From contig NZ_JBMMUF010000005.1 in the NCBI RefSeq assembly GCF_049257235.1, positions 186,001-250,000 of the forward strand: a stretch of 64,000 nt of DNA, written 5' to 3'. The notes below the pieces were generated by a model. It worked only from the letters and a program-made list of their open reading frames with translations, had not been told where the DNA came from and ran no database searches. This DNA comes from Pseudoalteromonas sp049257235. Its GTDB lineage: Bacteria; Pseudomonadota; Gammaproteobacteria; Enterobacterales; Alteromonadaceae. Position 1 is the first letter of the stretch. Every line of letters begins with the position of its first letter. A program made the translations under genes and the position numbers. Below, in pieces: positions 26,644 to 36,137 of the stretch.

Positions 26644-29535
26644 ATGAATTTTTCCTTAGGCCAACGTTGGATCAGTGACACCGAATCAGATTTAGGATTA
26701 GGTACCGTAGTTGCATTGGAAGGACGCCAAGTAAATATCTTGTTCCCCGCCAGCGGCGAGAGTCGTGTATATGCGCAGGCAGAAGCGCCTGTAACGCGCG
26801 TACTGTTTAACCCGGGCGACGTCATTCGCAGTACTGATGAGTGGGAGCTCACTGTGAGTGAGGTACAACAACATGACGGTTTGTACACTTACATCGGCAC
26901 ACGTGTCGATACCAATGAACCTGAGGAGTTGAAAGAAACCTTTCTCGATCACTTCATTAAATTCAATAAGCCACAAGACCGACTTTTCGCTGGGCAAATC
27001 GACCGTTTTGATCGCTACACACTGCGCTACAACACGTGGCAACACAGGCATAAGCGCGATCAATCCCCTCTCAAAGGCTTAATTGGTCAACGTGCAAGTC
27101 TTATTGAGCATCAATTACATATTGCTCGTGAGGTAGGCCAGCGCTTTGCCCCCCGTGTACTTCTGAGTGACGAAGTAGGCTTAGGTAAAACCATCGAAGC
27201 AGGGATGATATTGCATCAACAGTTACTCACTGGTCGTGCTTCACGAGTGCTTATTGTGGTTCCAGAGAACCTCCAGCACCAGTGGTTGGTTGAAATGCTG
27301 CGTCGTTTTAATTTGAAGTTTGCCATTTTTGATGAAGAACGCTGCGCTGAAGCATTCGCAGACAGTGCCAACGTGTTTGAAACTGAACAGTTGGTACTGA
27401 CCAGTTTGGAGTTCCTAACGAAGAAAAAACGTTGGTTTGAGCAAGCAACACTTGCTGATTGGGATTTACTAGTTGTCGATGAAGCGCATCACCTAAGCTG
27501 GTCTGTAGATAAGCCAAGTACGGAATATACGCGCATCGAAGAGCTTAGCCGAGATATTGCAGGGCTTATTTTGCTCACCGCAACTCCTGATCAGCTAGGC
27601 CATCAAAGCCACTTCGCTCGCCTAAAATTGCTCGACCCTGACAGATTTTACGACTACGACGCATTCGTTGAGCAAGAACGCCACTACAGCGATATTGCTG
27701 ATGCGGCCAATAGCATTTTACAAGCGCAAACATTGAACGCAGAGCAACAGCAAGTGCTTACCAATCTACTAGGCAAGCAAGGAGAGTCGTTGCTAAATCA
27801 ATATAGTCGCGGTGAGAGCGACGCAAAAGAGCAAATTCTAGAGCAACTATTAGACAGACACGGTACCGGCCGTATCTTGTTCCGCAATAGTCGCAGCGGT
27901 ATCAGTGGCTATCCGGCGCGAATATTAAATGCTTATCCAATGACTATGCCTAGCCAGTACAAAACAGCGATGAACGTCATGGGTAGTCTTGGCAGTGCCG
28001 GCCCAGTTGAACTGAACGCCGTACGCGCGCTATTCCCAGAAAAAATCTTCCAAGAGTTTGAGGGGAAAGATGCGAGTTGGACTCAGTTTGACCCACGAGT
28101 ACAGTGGCTAATCGATACGCTAAACAGTACTAAGCCTGAAAAAATGCTGGTGATCTGCGCCAAAGCAGAGACTGCGCTCAGTCTTGAGCAAGCACTGCGC
28201 GAGCGTGAGGGAATCAAAGCAGCAGTATTTCACGAGGGTATGAGTATTATCGAGCGTGATCGTGCTGCCGCATTCTTTGCCGACATTGAAGACAGTGCAC
28301 AAGTGTTGATTTGTTCTGAAATTGGCTCTGAAGGTCGTAACTTCCAGTTCGCTCATCATCTAGCCCTATTCGACCTGCCACTCAACCCTGATCTGTTGGA
28401 GCAGCGCATTGGTCGCCTTGACCGTATTGGTCAAACCCAAGATATAAAAATCCATGTGCCTTATTTTGAAAACAGTGCACAACATACTCTACTGCGCTGG
28501 TATCACGAAGGTTTAAATGCCTTTGAGCACACCTCGACAACAGGTCACATGCTAAATCAAGAGTTTGGTGACGAATTACTACAGTTATTAGCCAGCAATC
28601 AGTATGAAGACGAGCAACTTGCAGAGCTCATCTCGCGAGTAAGCACACGATACGCCGAGCTCAAAGCACAAATGGAATCTGGACGAGATCGTTTATTAGA
28701 GCTGCACTCCAGCGGCCAAGGTAAGTCGGAACACCTCGTTACAGACATCAGCGACGTTGATGACAGCTTCGAGTTACCTACTTACATGATCAATGTCTTT
28801 GATATTTGGGGCGTTAATCAAGAAGATAAAGGTGAAAATAGCATCATCCTTAAGCCCACAGAGCATATGCTAGGCGCGAACTTCCCATTGCTCAAAGACG
28901 AAGGCATGAGTGTTACGTTTGATAGAGACACCGCGTTAGCACAAGAAGATTTGCACTTCTTGAGTTGGGATCACCCTATGGTTGAGGGCGCTATGGAGAT
29001 GATCTGTGACGATGACTTTGGTACCGCCTCTGTTGCATTGCTGAAAAACCAAAAACTGCCAGCAGGCACGTATTTTGTTGAGCTTATTTACATTGCTGAA
29101 GCAATGGCTCCAAAAGCATTACAACTTGGCCGTTACTTGCCACCAACACCCATTCGCGTGTTACTGGACAAAGCAGGTAATAACCTAGCCGACAATGTGG
29201 CCTTCGATGCGTTCAATCAGCAGCTCAACGCAGTTGGAAGACAAACCGCTTCCAAGCTTGTGAATGCACTGCAAAGTGCCATCCACCCACTGATTGCATC
29301 AGGCAATGAAATGGCGCAAGAAACTATGGAAAGTTTGCGCACTGAAGCAAAGAGTGCGATGCACAAAGCCGTTGACTCAGAACTTCAACGCCTTAGCAAT
29401 CTCAAGGAAATTAACCCTAACATTCGTGAAGACGAGCTGGCGCACTTCCACAGTAGTCGCACACAAATGGACGAATACATAGACAAAGCGAAAGTGAAGC
29501 TCGACGCAATCCGCTTAATCGTTGTCAGTCACTAA
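26644..29535 (+). CDS. rapA: RNA polymerase-associated ATPase RapA
   Basis: Swi2/Snf2-family ATPase of 963 residues that binds RNA polymerase and helps recycle it after transcription. The N-terminal Tudor-like region (FSLGQRWISDTESDLGLGTV) is followed by the helicase core: motif I DEVGLGKTIEAG near residue 178, motif II DEAHH near 280, and the C-terminal lobe with GSEGRNFQFAHHL and the arginine-finger block QRIGRLDRIGQTQD near 590. Full length for the family (E. coli 968). rluA follows after 42 bp, the order found in E. coli and many gammaproteobacteria. Confidence 0.97.
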   Translation: MNFSLGQRWISDTESDLGLGTVVALEGRQVNILFPASGESRVYAQAEAPVTRVLFNPGDVIRSTDEWELTVSEVQQHDGLYTYIGTRVDTNEPEELKETFLDHFIKFNKPQDRLFAGQIDRFDRYTLRYNTWQHRHKRDQSPLKGLIGQRASLIEHQLHIAREVGQRFAPRVLLSDEVGLGKTIEAGMILHQQLLTGRASRVLIVVPENLQHQWLVEMLRRFNLKFAIFDEERCAEAFADSANVFETEQLVLTSLEFLTKKKRWFEQATLADWDLLVVDEAHHLSWSVDKPSTEYTRIEELSRDIAGLILLTATPDQLGHQSHFARLKLLDPDRFYDYDAFVEQERHYSDIADAANSILQAQTLNAEQQQVLTNLLGKQGESLLNQYSRGESDAKEQILEQLLDRHGTGRILFRNSRSGISGYPARILNAYPMTMPSQYKTAMNVMGSLGSAGPVELNAVRALFPEKIFQEFEGKDASWTQFDPRVQWLIDTLNSTKPEKMLVICAKAETALSLEQALREREGIKAAVFHEGMSIIERDRAAAFFADIEDSAQVLICSEIGSEGRNFQFAHHLALFDLPLNPDLLEQRIGRLDRIGQTQDIKIHVPYFENSAQHTLLRWYHEGLNAFEHTSTTGHMLNQEFGDELLQLLASNQYEDEQLAELISRVSTRYAELKAQMESGRDRLLELHSSGQGKSEHLVTDISDVDDSFELPTYMINVFDIWGVNQEDKGENSIILKPTEHMLGANFPLLKDEGMSVTFDRDTALAQEDLHFLSWDHPMVEGAMEMICDDDFGTASVALLKNQKLPAGTYFVELIYIAEAMAPKALQLGRYLPPTPIRVLLDKAGNNLADNVAFDAFNQQLNAVGRQTASKLVNALQSAIHPLIASGNEMAQETMESLRTEAKSAMHKAVDSELQRLSNLKEINPNIREDELAHFHSSRTQMDEYIDKAKVKLDAIRLIVVSH

Positions 29536-29549
29536 GCATTTCATTAAAA

Positions 29550-29578
29550 TGGCCAGCCTTACAACCTGAGGCTGGCCA
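29550..29578 (+). promoter_or_regulatory. Hairpin sequestering the rluA ribosome-binding site
   Basis: TGGCCAGCC (29550-29558) pairs with GGCTGGCCA (29570-29578) over an 11-nt loop. The 3' arm contains two bases of the only Shine-Dalgarno-like GAGG (29568-29571), and its last base is the A of the rluA ATG. No T tract follows, so it is not a standard terminator. It could limit rluA translation or mark the rapA 3' end. Confidence 0.55.
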
Positions 29579-30231
29579 TGCTGTTAAATTACAATCCACC
29601 GCGTTTTCCCTATTTGAGCATCATCTATCAAGATGACGACTTGTTGATCCTCGACAAACCAAGTGGCTTGCTCACTGTGCCAGGGAAAGATCCAAAGCAT
29701 GCCGACAGTTTGATAAATCGCGCCAATCTTGTATTCCCTACTGCGAAAATTGTACATCGCCTCGATATGGCGACATCAGGGGTGATTTGTCTCGCGTTAA
29801 ACAAACAAGCCCATCGTCATCTTAGTATGCAGTTTCAAGACAGAGAGACAGCAAAAGAGTACATTGCCATCGTTGAAGGGCACCCTCAAGACAAACAAGG
29901 CTCTGTGGACCTGCCTTTGATTTGCGATTGGCCAAATCGACCTAAACAAATGGTGGATTTAGAAAATGGTAAGCCGTCATTAACTCACTACGAAGTCCTA
30001 AGCAGTGGCGATAACTGCTCTCGCGTGCGCCTCACTCCAGTAACAGGACGTAGCCACCAGCTCAGAGTGCATATGCTTTCTCTGGGACATGTGATTTTGG
30101 GCGATAGACTTTATGCTCATCCACAAGCTAAAGCACGCGCTGAACGCCTACAACTGCATGCTCACTGGCTGACAATCACCCACCCAAGTACGGCAGAGGT
30201 GATGACTTTTACTGCTGCCTGCCCATTTTAA
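29578..30231 (+). CDS. rluA: Dual-specificity pseudouridine synthase RluA
   Basis: Pseudouridine synthase of 217 residues that in E. coli modifies U746 of 23S rRNA and U32 of several tRNAs. The catalytic Asp is in HRLDMATSG (near residue 64), with the conserved NYNPP start, KPSGLLTVPGK loop and GRSHQLRVHM motif. Length and N-terminus match RluA rather than RluC or RluD, since it has no S4 domain. The position behind rapA supports this. The start codon lies at the foot of a strong hairpin. Confidence 0.94.
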   Translation: MLLNYNPPRFPYLSIIYQDDDLLILDKPSGLLTVPGKDPKHADSLINRANLVFPTAKIVHRLDMATSGVICLALNKQAHRHLSMQFQDRETAKEYIAIVEGHPQDKQGSVDLPLICDWPNRPKQMVDLENGKPSLTHYEVLSSGDNCSRVRLTPVTGRSHQLRVHMLSLGHVILGDRLYAHPQAKARAERLQLHAHWLTITHPSTAEVMTFTAACPF

Positions 30232-30476
30232 CAAAACACAAAATACAACCTGGTATCCATATTGGCGCTAAACTTTCATGTTATCGCGCCGATAAAAAAT
30301 GAAGTTCTTATGCCAATCATCTTAAATATCTGATCAGGTATAGCGCTGGATAAATGATGTGATAACAAGGCAAAATTTTTCTTATGTAGTTATTCTACAT
30401 AGAAAAAATTTAACGCTGTGAGCACGATATTTAGCCCGCTAAAATGCGTAGCTATGTAGGGGGATGGAGATTGCAC
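30232..30476. other. Intergenic region with repeat sequence and a long hairpin
   Basis: No gene seen. It holds a 17-bp imperfect stem (30373-30389 with 30395-30411, 5-nt loop, two mismatches) made of A/T runs around CTTATGTAG. This is followed by a segment (30420-30455) repeated near 53469. It separates rluA from the DUF3530 gene and looks like a small mobile or palindromic repeat rather than regulatory DNA. Confidence 0.6.
30420..30455 (+). repeat. Dispersed repeat copy A
   Basis: This segment matches 53469-53503 on the same strand: both start GAGCACGATATT, share a CCCGCTA core and end TAGCTAT, with a one-base indel and a few changes between. Two copies within 23 kb point to a multi-copy intergenic repeat in this genome. 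Confidence 0.65.
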
Positions 30477-31367
30477 ATGGATAAACAAGGACATCTTAAT
30501 ATGCGCTTTATGCTGCTATTGCTCGCCTTAGTACTGATTCACCCAGCCAAGGGCGACACCCACTATCACGCCCATAGTAGCCTCGATGAGCAAATCACCT
30601 TACTCGCTCAAGGTGAAGAGTTTCAAACAGTTTATCACCCCCACATGGCACCAGCACATCGCGGTACCATCATCTTTTTTGCGTCTTTGATGGACCCTGT
30701 TGGTGGTAAACATGGCTTTGCTTATCTGCGCTATGCGCTTAGTGAAAAAGGCTATGACAGCTATTTGGTGCTCAACAACATAAGCATTGCCGCTGCTAGC
30801 GAAGACATCGTGCAAACACCTGACGATACAGCAGCTAGCGACTCGGCGACACAAACACAAAGTGCACCAAGTGAACCGCAAACACCAACTGAGCAACAAA
30901 GTTATATTCCAAATTACCAAAGCGCGTACGCGTTGATTGATCTGGACACCTATAAATCACGATTACAAGCACAACTCGAATCAGTAATGCAAAGAGCGGC
31001 ACAGACACCTAAGCCAGTCAGCATTTTTGCAATAGGACAAGGTGCCGGGTTGCTCAGTGAGTACCTAAGTGAATTCCCTGAAATTGAACTCCAAGCAATG
31101 ATAGCTCTGAACAGCTACTTGCCAGATCCCGAGCGCAATCGCCATATTGGCGCCAACTTTTCGATTATTATTCCCGCTGTGTTAGACCTCTACACTACTA
31201 GCGCGCATTCAATGACAGACTCGCACAAAAAGCTGGGGCCACTGTGGGCACAGAAAAATCAAAAACTCGATTATCGTCAGGTTGAGTTGCTAGATGACGC
31301 CAACAATAGCGAGCAACTAGCCCGCCTAACCACGGAGATAGACGGCTTTTTACGCCGCCTTTTTTAG
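30477..31367 (+). CDS. DUF3530 family exported alpha/beta-hydrolase-like protein
   Basis: Exported protein of about 296 residues. The signal peptide core MRFMLLLLALVLIHPAKG opens at 30501; 30477 has GGAG upstream and 30501 has AAGGA, so both starts are possible. The mature part resembles DUF3530: a first strand RGTIIFFASLMDPVGGKHGF, an inserted Thr/Gln/Ser-rich linker (about residues 110-150), and a nucleophile-elbow-like FAIGQGAGLLSEYL, where the usual GxSxG reads GQGAG. The catalytic Ser is therefore not in place, so enzyme activity is doubtful. The 3' end overlaps djlA by 18 bp. Confidence 0.75.
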   Translation: MDKQGHLNMRFMLLLLALVLIHPAKGDTHYHAHSSLDEQITLLAQGEEFQTVYHPHMAPAHRGTIIFFASLMDPVGGKHGFAYLRYALSEKGYDSYLVLNNISIAAASEDIVQTPDDTAASDSATQTQSAPSEPQTPTEQQSYIPNYQSAYALIDLDTYKSRLQAQLESVMQRAAQTPKPVSIFAIGQGAGLLSEYLSEFPEIELQAMIALNSYLPDPERNRHIGANFSIIIPAVLDLYTTSAHSMTDSHKKLGPLWAQKNQKLDYRQVELLDDANNSEQLARLTTEIDGFLRRLF

Positions 31368-32189
31368 GTATTCATAGGCGGCTTGAATATCTTGGCTTTT
31401 CTTTTGCGCCAACTTCATCATGTGTGCGGGCAAACCTTGAGAAACCAGTTTATCTGGGTGATGCTGAGACATAAGTTTGCGATATGCTTTTTTGATTTCT
31501 CGTGCATCAGCTCCCTCATCCAAACCTAAAATATTGAGCGCTTGTGCGCGGCTCATTGAAGAATTGCTGCTCGAAGAAGTGCGTTGCTGGCGGCTATGTT
31601 GCTGGTTAAAGCGCTGTTGCTGTTGGCGAAAAGCAAACTCAGCCTGATAACGCTTCAAAATGAACTTAAAGTGGGTTTGACTTAAACCAAGTCCTTTCGC
31701 AACCTGCTCTAATAAGGTTTTTTCAACACTTGCTAAATGCCCGTCGCTGAAAGCCATTTGAATTTGAATCTCAAGAAATAATTGAATGAGGTCAAAGCGC
31801 CCAGCAAAGTGCTCTCTAAATTCACGTAATGTTGATGTCATACAAAAGTCGGCTTCTTTGCCGGCGCGAAACGCATGTTGCGCCTCTTTTTTGTCATCGC
31901 CTGTTAACCCCATCTCATCCATAAAGGCTGTCGCAGCGCGAATATGCATCTCATTTACGCGACCATTGCTTTTGGCGATGTGCCCCATCACGGCAAAACA
32001 GCTAGAGAAAAATAATGCTTGGCGCTGTGATATATTGTCGTTGTTGAAAAAGCCTTTAAAGCCACCTGCATTGTCAAAATTCTGCTTGAGGCTTTTATCG
32101 AACATGTGGCCAACAAACAAACCTAACAGGGCACCAAATACCTTACCGAACATAAAACCGAAGCAGGCCCCGAGAATCTTCCCCCACAT
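31350..32189 (-). CDS. djlA: Membrane-anchored J-domain co-chaperone DjlA
   Basis: DnaK co-chaperone of 279 residues. One N-terminal glycine-rich transmembrane segment (about 5-30, FGFMFGKVFGALLGLFVGHM) is followed by a TerB-like helical domain (about 55-190), a Gln/Ser-rich linker and a C-terminal J domain with the HPD motif in QHHPDK near residue 253. This is the standard DjlA layout and length. It is convergent with the DUF3530 gene and divergent from lptD; E. coli also has djlA next to lptD. Confidence 0.94.
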   Translation of the reverse strand: MWGKILGACFGFMFGKVFGALLGLFVGHMFDKSLKQNFDNAGGFKGFFNNDNISQRQALFFSSCFAVMGHIAKSNGRVNEMHIRAATAFMDEMGLTGDDKKEAQHAFRAGKEADFCMTSTLREFREHFAGRFDLIQLFLEIQIQMAFSDGHLASVEKTLLEQVAKGLGLSQTHFKFILKRYQAEFAFRQQQQRFNQQHSRQQRTSSSSNSSMSRAQALNILGLDEGADAREIKKAYRKLMSQHHPDKLVSQGLPAHMMKLAQKKSQDIQAAYEYLKKAA

Positions 32190-32519
32190 TACTGCATTTC
32201 CTTTGAATTAACTGTGCACTGTCATAGTGACTAAAATTACACAAACTAACAAGAGCCTATGCCATGCATGTCATACGCTATTTGCTTTAAAATTGCAGAT
32301 AATTGCAACACTTCGCTAATGTAATTCGTGCGAAATTGCTTTATTATGTCATCCTTAATTCTCAGAGCGATACCGTCAAAAAAGAGCGGTTCGCCAATAT
32401 TGCATACTCGCTAAAAACACATACAAACAACAACAGCGAGAGCGTGAATCATGCTCTGTGTGGATCATAGCCGCATGTAAACAACCACCCTGAGTTAGCA
32501 AGCTAAGGTGAACGAATAG
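32190..32519. other. Divergent upstream region of djlA and lptD
   Basis: No gene seen. AT-rich with several weak promoter-like hexamers. I did not find a clear sigma-E promoter for lptD, although lptD-surA is sigma-E controlled in E. coli. Confidence 0.4.
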
Positions 32520-34826
32520 ATGAATAAGTTATGGGGCATGATTGCGCTAGCCCTGTATGGAACCCATGCCCACGCGACAGAGGCATCAACAACACAGCCC
32601 GTGATCAACAGCGCCGCTGCGGTTGCTGATACCCAAACTGTGAGTCCAACAGCGATATCACACTGCCTAGACGATGCGCGTCCAGCTCCTTGGTATGCCC
32701 CAAATTTACCTTTTGGCGTTATTGAAATTGTTGCTGATGATGTTGAGCTAATAGGCCAAGACAGTGCACAATTTACCGGTGATGTTGATATCAGCAGCAA
32801 AAATATGAGCCTCAGTGCGCAGTCAGCATTGATAGATAAGCAACAAGGCTTACTCAATGCCAAAGGCCCCCTCACCTACCAAAATGGCACCGCTATCATT
32901 ACCAGTCGTGGCCTTAATGCCAGTTTAAATGATTCGAATATCACGCTACTTGGTGCTGACTACAAGCTCACTCAGCAACAAGGTCGCGGTGGTGCAGAGC
33001 AATTACGTGTTTCTGAAGAAGGCTTATTTTTGAATAATGCTAGCTTCACAACCTGCCCCGTAGACAATGAAACTTGGTCTATTAGCGCTGATGAGATTAT
33101 TCTTTCACAGCAAGAGGGATGGGGTGAAACATGGGGCACAACGCTGAAGATTTATGATACTCCTGTGATGTATCTTCCCTATTTTACGTTTCCAATTAAC
33201 GACCAACGCAAAACAGGGTTTTTGGCTCCCAAATTTTCCAGCTCAAATCGCTTTGGTCTAGAAACTGTAACCCCCTACTATATTAATTTAGCGCCTAATT
33301 ATGACCTGACATTAACACCGCGTTATATGTCGGAAAAAGGCTTACAGCTAAAATCAGAATTTCGATACCTGACGTCAACCACTCAAGGGATGCTGGGCGT
33401 GGAGTATCTTGGTTCAGACGATTCAGATCCACAGCTGGGATCACGTCATTTATACCACTGGCAACAACAGAGCTATTTCAATGATTCGTGGCGTGCCGGT
33501 GTGGATATTACCAATGTCAGCGATGATAACTACCTTACTGACCTGAACTCTGACTACGCCACCAAGACCGACACGCACTTGGCACGCTCGGCTATATTGA
33601 CTCACCTAGGTGAGCGCTGGCGCACCGATATACAAGTACAAGATTACGAGGTTTTAGGGGATCATCTAGAGTCATACACGGCTTTACCAAGAATTCATTT
33701 CACTCAAACCACCCCATACAAATTAGGCTGGTTTGATGCTGTAATTAACGGTGAGGTCAGTCACTTTAGAAACAGCACGCGCATTATTGATGAAGCAACA
33801 CGTGTTCACCTAGAACCCAAAGTAAGCTTTAGCGAAGAGCGCTATGCATGGTCTTTCTTATCTGAATTAAGTGTATTGCACACTTACTACAATCAAGAAG
33901 GTGACCTTCAAGGTACTGAGTTTGAGGATACCGTTAGCCGTACCGTACCCAAAGTACGTTTGTACAGCCAACTTAACTTCGAGCGTGATACTAGCCTCTT
34001 TGTCGATGACGGTATTCAAACTCTTGAACCGCAAGTGCAGTATTTATATACCCCGAACAAAGACCAAAATAACATCGGTTTATTCGACACCACCAAACTG
34101 CAAGATGACTTTTTTGGCCTGTTTCGTGACCGCCGCTTTTCGGGTGTAGATAGAATCGCAGCCGCGAACCAAATAACACTCGGTGCAACCACTCGCGTAT
34201 TCGATAAGAGTAACCAAGAAGTGTTCCACCTCAGTGCGGGACAAATCTTTTACTTATCAGATTCCGCGAAGCCAACCAGTCAGGATTTCGCCACACAAAA
34301 CACCTACAATTCGTTATTTGCAAGTGAAGCAATGTGGCATTGGCATCGCCGTTGGTATCTCTCAGGAGGTATACAATACGACATTGATGGCAGCCAAATG
34401 ATCCAATCTCACCTAACGTTAGATTACAAAGGTGACGATAATCAGCTGGTACAATTGAACCATCGCTATGCAAACGATGTCTCAGGGAATACAATTGAGC
34501 AAGTCGGTATGTTTACCAGTGTGCCATTGAATGATAATTGGCAGTTTGTAGCCAGCTACCACCGCGATATCGAATCAGGTCGTAGTATTGAGTTCTACAG
34601 TGGCGTACAGTACGAGTCATGTTGTTGGGCCGTGCAAATCACAGGTCGCAGACAAATTGAAACAGACTTGAATCAAAGTATTAACCAAGAGCAAGCGGTC
34701 TTCGACTCGGGGATCGGCATCAAATTTGTCCTTAAAGGGCTTGGAGGCAGTCGCAGTTATGATGCACAAGAGATACTCAAAGAAGGCATTTTTGGCTATC
34801 GCCGCCCCTATTTCCTTACCAATTAA
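32520..34826 (+). CDS. lptD: LPS-assembly outer membrane protein LptD
   Basis: Outer-membrane beta-barrel of 768 residues that, with lipoprotein LptE, inserts lipopolysaccharide into the outer leaflet. Signal peptide (about 1-19), N-terminal OstA/jellyroll domain (about 60-200), then the C-terminal barrel. The four cysteines needed for the two interdomain disulfides are present: C49, C179, C701 and C702, corresponding to C31, C173, C724 and C725 of E. coli. First gene of the lptD-surA-pdxA-ksgA-apaG-apaH series; surA starts 13 bp after its stop. Confidence 0.97.
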   Translation: MNKLWGMIALALYGTHAHATEASTTQPVINSAAAVADTQTVSPTAISHCLDDARPAPWYAPNLPFGVIEIVADDVELIGQDSAQFTGDVDISSKNMSLSAQSALIDKQQGLLNAKGPLTYQNGTAIITSRGLNASLNDSNITLLGADYKLTQQQGRGGAEQLRVSEEGLFLNNASFTTCPVDNETWSISADEIILSQQEGWGETWGTTLKIYDTPVMYLPYFTFPINDQRKTGFLAPKFSSSNRFGLETVTPYYINLAPNYDLTLTPRYMSEKGLQLKSEFRYLTSTTQGMLGVEYLGSDDSDPQLGSRHLYHWQQQSYFNDSWRAGVDITNVSDDNYLTDLNSDYATKTDTHLARSAILTHLGERWRTDIQVQDYEVLGDHLESYTALPRIHFTQTTPYKLGWFDAVINGEVSHFRNSTRIIDEATRVHLEPKVSFSEERYAWSFLSELSVLHTYYNQEGDLQGTEFEDTVSRTVPKVRLYSQLNFERDTSLFVDDGIQTLEPQVQYLYTPNKDQNNIGLFDTTKLQDDFFGLFRDRRFSGVDRIAAANQITLGATTRVFDKSNQEVFHLSAGQIFYLSDSAKPTSQDFATQNTYNSLFASEAMWHWHRRWYLSGGIQYDIDGSQMIQSHLTLDYKGDDNQLVQLNHRYANDVSGNTIEQVGMFTSVPLNDNWQFVASYHRDIESGRSIEFYSGVQYESCCWAVQITGRRQIETDLNQSINQEQAVFDSGIGIKFVLKGLGGSRSYDAQEILKEGIFGYRRPYFLTN

Positions 34827-34839
34827 AGCAATAAGAAAT

Positions 34840-36132
34840 ATGAATTTAAAACAGTTTTTAGCTACCAGTTTTTTAGCACTAGGGCTTAGCCACAGTGCCA
34901 TTGCAAAACCTCAAATGATTGACCAAGTCGTGGGCATTGTTAACGAAGGGGTTATTTTAGAAAGTGAAGTAAAGAGCATTGTTAACCGCGTTAAAGCGCA
35001 AGCTCAAGCAAGTGGTCAGGAACTACCGAGTGACAGTGCATTGCGCGTACAAGCCATCGAACGCCTAGTCGACCAGACCTTGCTGCTGCAAATGGCTGAG
35101 CGTATGGGTATGAACATTTCAGACGGCCAGCTTGACCAAACATTGGCAAGCATGGCGCAAGAACAAGGTGGCACCATTGCCGATATGCGTCGCTCTGTTG
35201 AAGCTTCTGGTGAAGATTTCCAGCAGTTCCGCGAGGATATGCGCAAGGAAATCACCACGCAGCAAGCCATGCGTGCCAATGTCGACCGTCGTATCTACAT
35301 CAGCCTTCAAGAAATTGAAAACTTGCTGAAAATCATGGAACAACAAGGCGGAAACAGTGAAGAGTATGACATTGGTCATATCTTGATTGATATCCCAAGT
35401 GGCGCAACACCTGAAGAAATTACGAGCGCTCAAGACCGCGCAGCCAAAGTTATCGAGTTACTTAATGAAGGCAGCGAGTTTAAACGCATTGCTATTGCAT
35501 CATCGAGTGGCTCAAAAGCACTTGATGGTGGTCAACTTGGCTGGATGAGCACAAACGAAATGCCTTCACTGTTTGCTGAAGCAGTAAAAGGTAAAAAGAA
35601 AGATGACATCGTTGGCCCTTTGCGCAGTGGTGCAGGCTTTCACATTATCAAAGTACAAGACGTTCGTGGCCGCCAAGTAGTTGAGACAGTTGAAGTTCGC
35701 TCTCGTCACATTCTTCTTAAACCTTCTATTATTTTGAGTGAAGAAAAAGCGCGTTCGATGCTTGCTGGCTTTGTAAAAGACCTACGTGCTGGTGAAGCTG
35801 ATTTCGCAGAGCTTGCAAAAGAGCACTCAGAAGACCCAGGTTCAGCACTCAAAGGCGGTGAGTATGATTGGACTGATCCAACAACTTATGTGCCAGCGTT
35901 TCGCGATACCCTGATGTCATTAGAAAAAGACCAAATCAGTGAACCGTTTCGCTCACAATTTGGTTGGCATATTGTACAACTGCTTGATAAGCGCGTTGCC
36001 GATAAAACTGACTTAGCCAAAAAGAATCGTGCTCAGCAATTGATCTACAGCCGTAAGTTCAAAGAAGAAAGCTTTGCATTCCAGCAAGAATTGCGTGAAC
36101 AAGCACACATAGAAATTTTTGCTGAGGAATAA
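34840..36132 (+). CDS. surA: Periplasmic chaperone and peptidyl-prolyl isomerase SurA
   Basis: Chaperone of 430 residues for outer-membrane proteins, including its operon partner LptD. Signal peptide (MNLKQFLATSFLALGLSHSAIA), N-terminal helical chaperone domain (about 25-170), and two parvulin domains (about 175-275 and 285-385), each with the family blocks (GGQLGWMSTNEMP and GGEYDWTDPTTYVP). A short C-terminal helix completes the chaperone core. The frame is open back into lptD, but 34840 opens the signal peptide. Confidence 0.96.
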   Translation: MNLKQFLATSFLALGLSHSAIAKPQMIDQVVGIVNEGVILESEVKSIVNRVKAQAQASGQELPSDSALRVQAIERLVDQTLLLQMAERMGMNISDGQLDQTLASMAQEQGGTIADMRRSVEASGEDFQQFREDMRKEITTQQAMRANVDRRIYISLQEIENLLKIMEQQGGNSEEYDIGHILIDIPSGATPEEITSAQDRAAKVIELLNEGSEFKRIAIASSSGSKALDGGQLGWMSTNEMPSLFAEAVKGKKKDDIVGPLRSGAGFHIIKVQDVRGRQVVETVEVRSRHILLKPSIILSEEKARSMLAGFVKDLRAGEADFAELAKEHSEDPGSALKGGEYDWTDPTTYVPAFRDTLMSLEKDQISEPFRSQFGWHIVQLLDKRVADKTDLAKKNRAQQLIYSRKFKEESFAFQQELREQAHIEIFAEE

Positions 36133-36137
36133 CAACT

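Noticed and set aside
30444..30476. Longer start for the DUF3530 gene at 30444
   Set aside because: It would add a non-hydrophobic leader overlapping the repeat; starts at 30477 or 30501 have ribosome sites and open a normal signal peptide.
32190..32519. Sigma-E promoter for lptD
   Set aside because: No stretch fits the GGAACTT and TCTGA boxes at the right spacing; the expectation comes from E. coli only.
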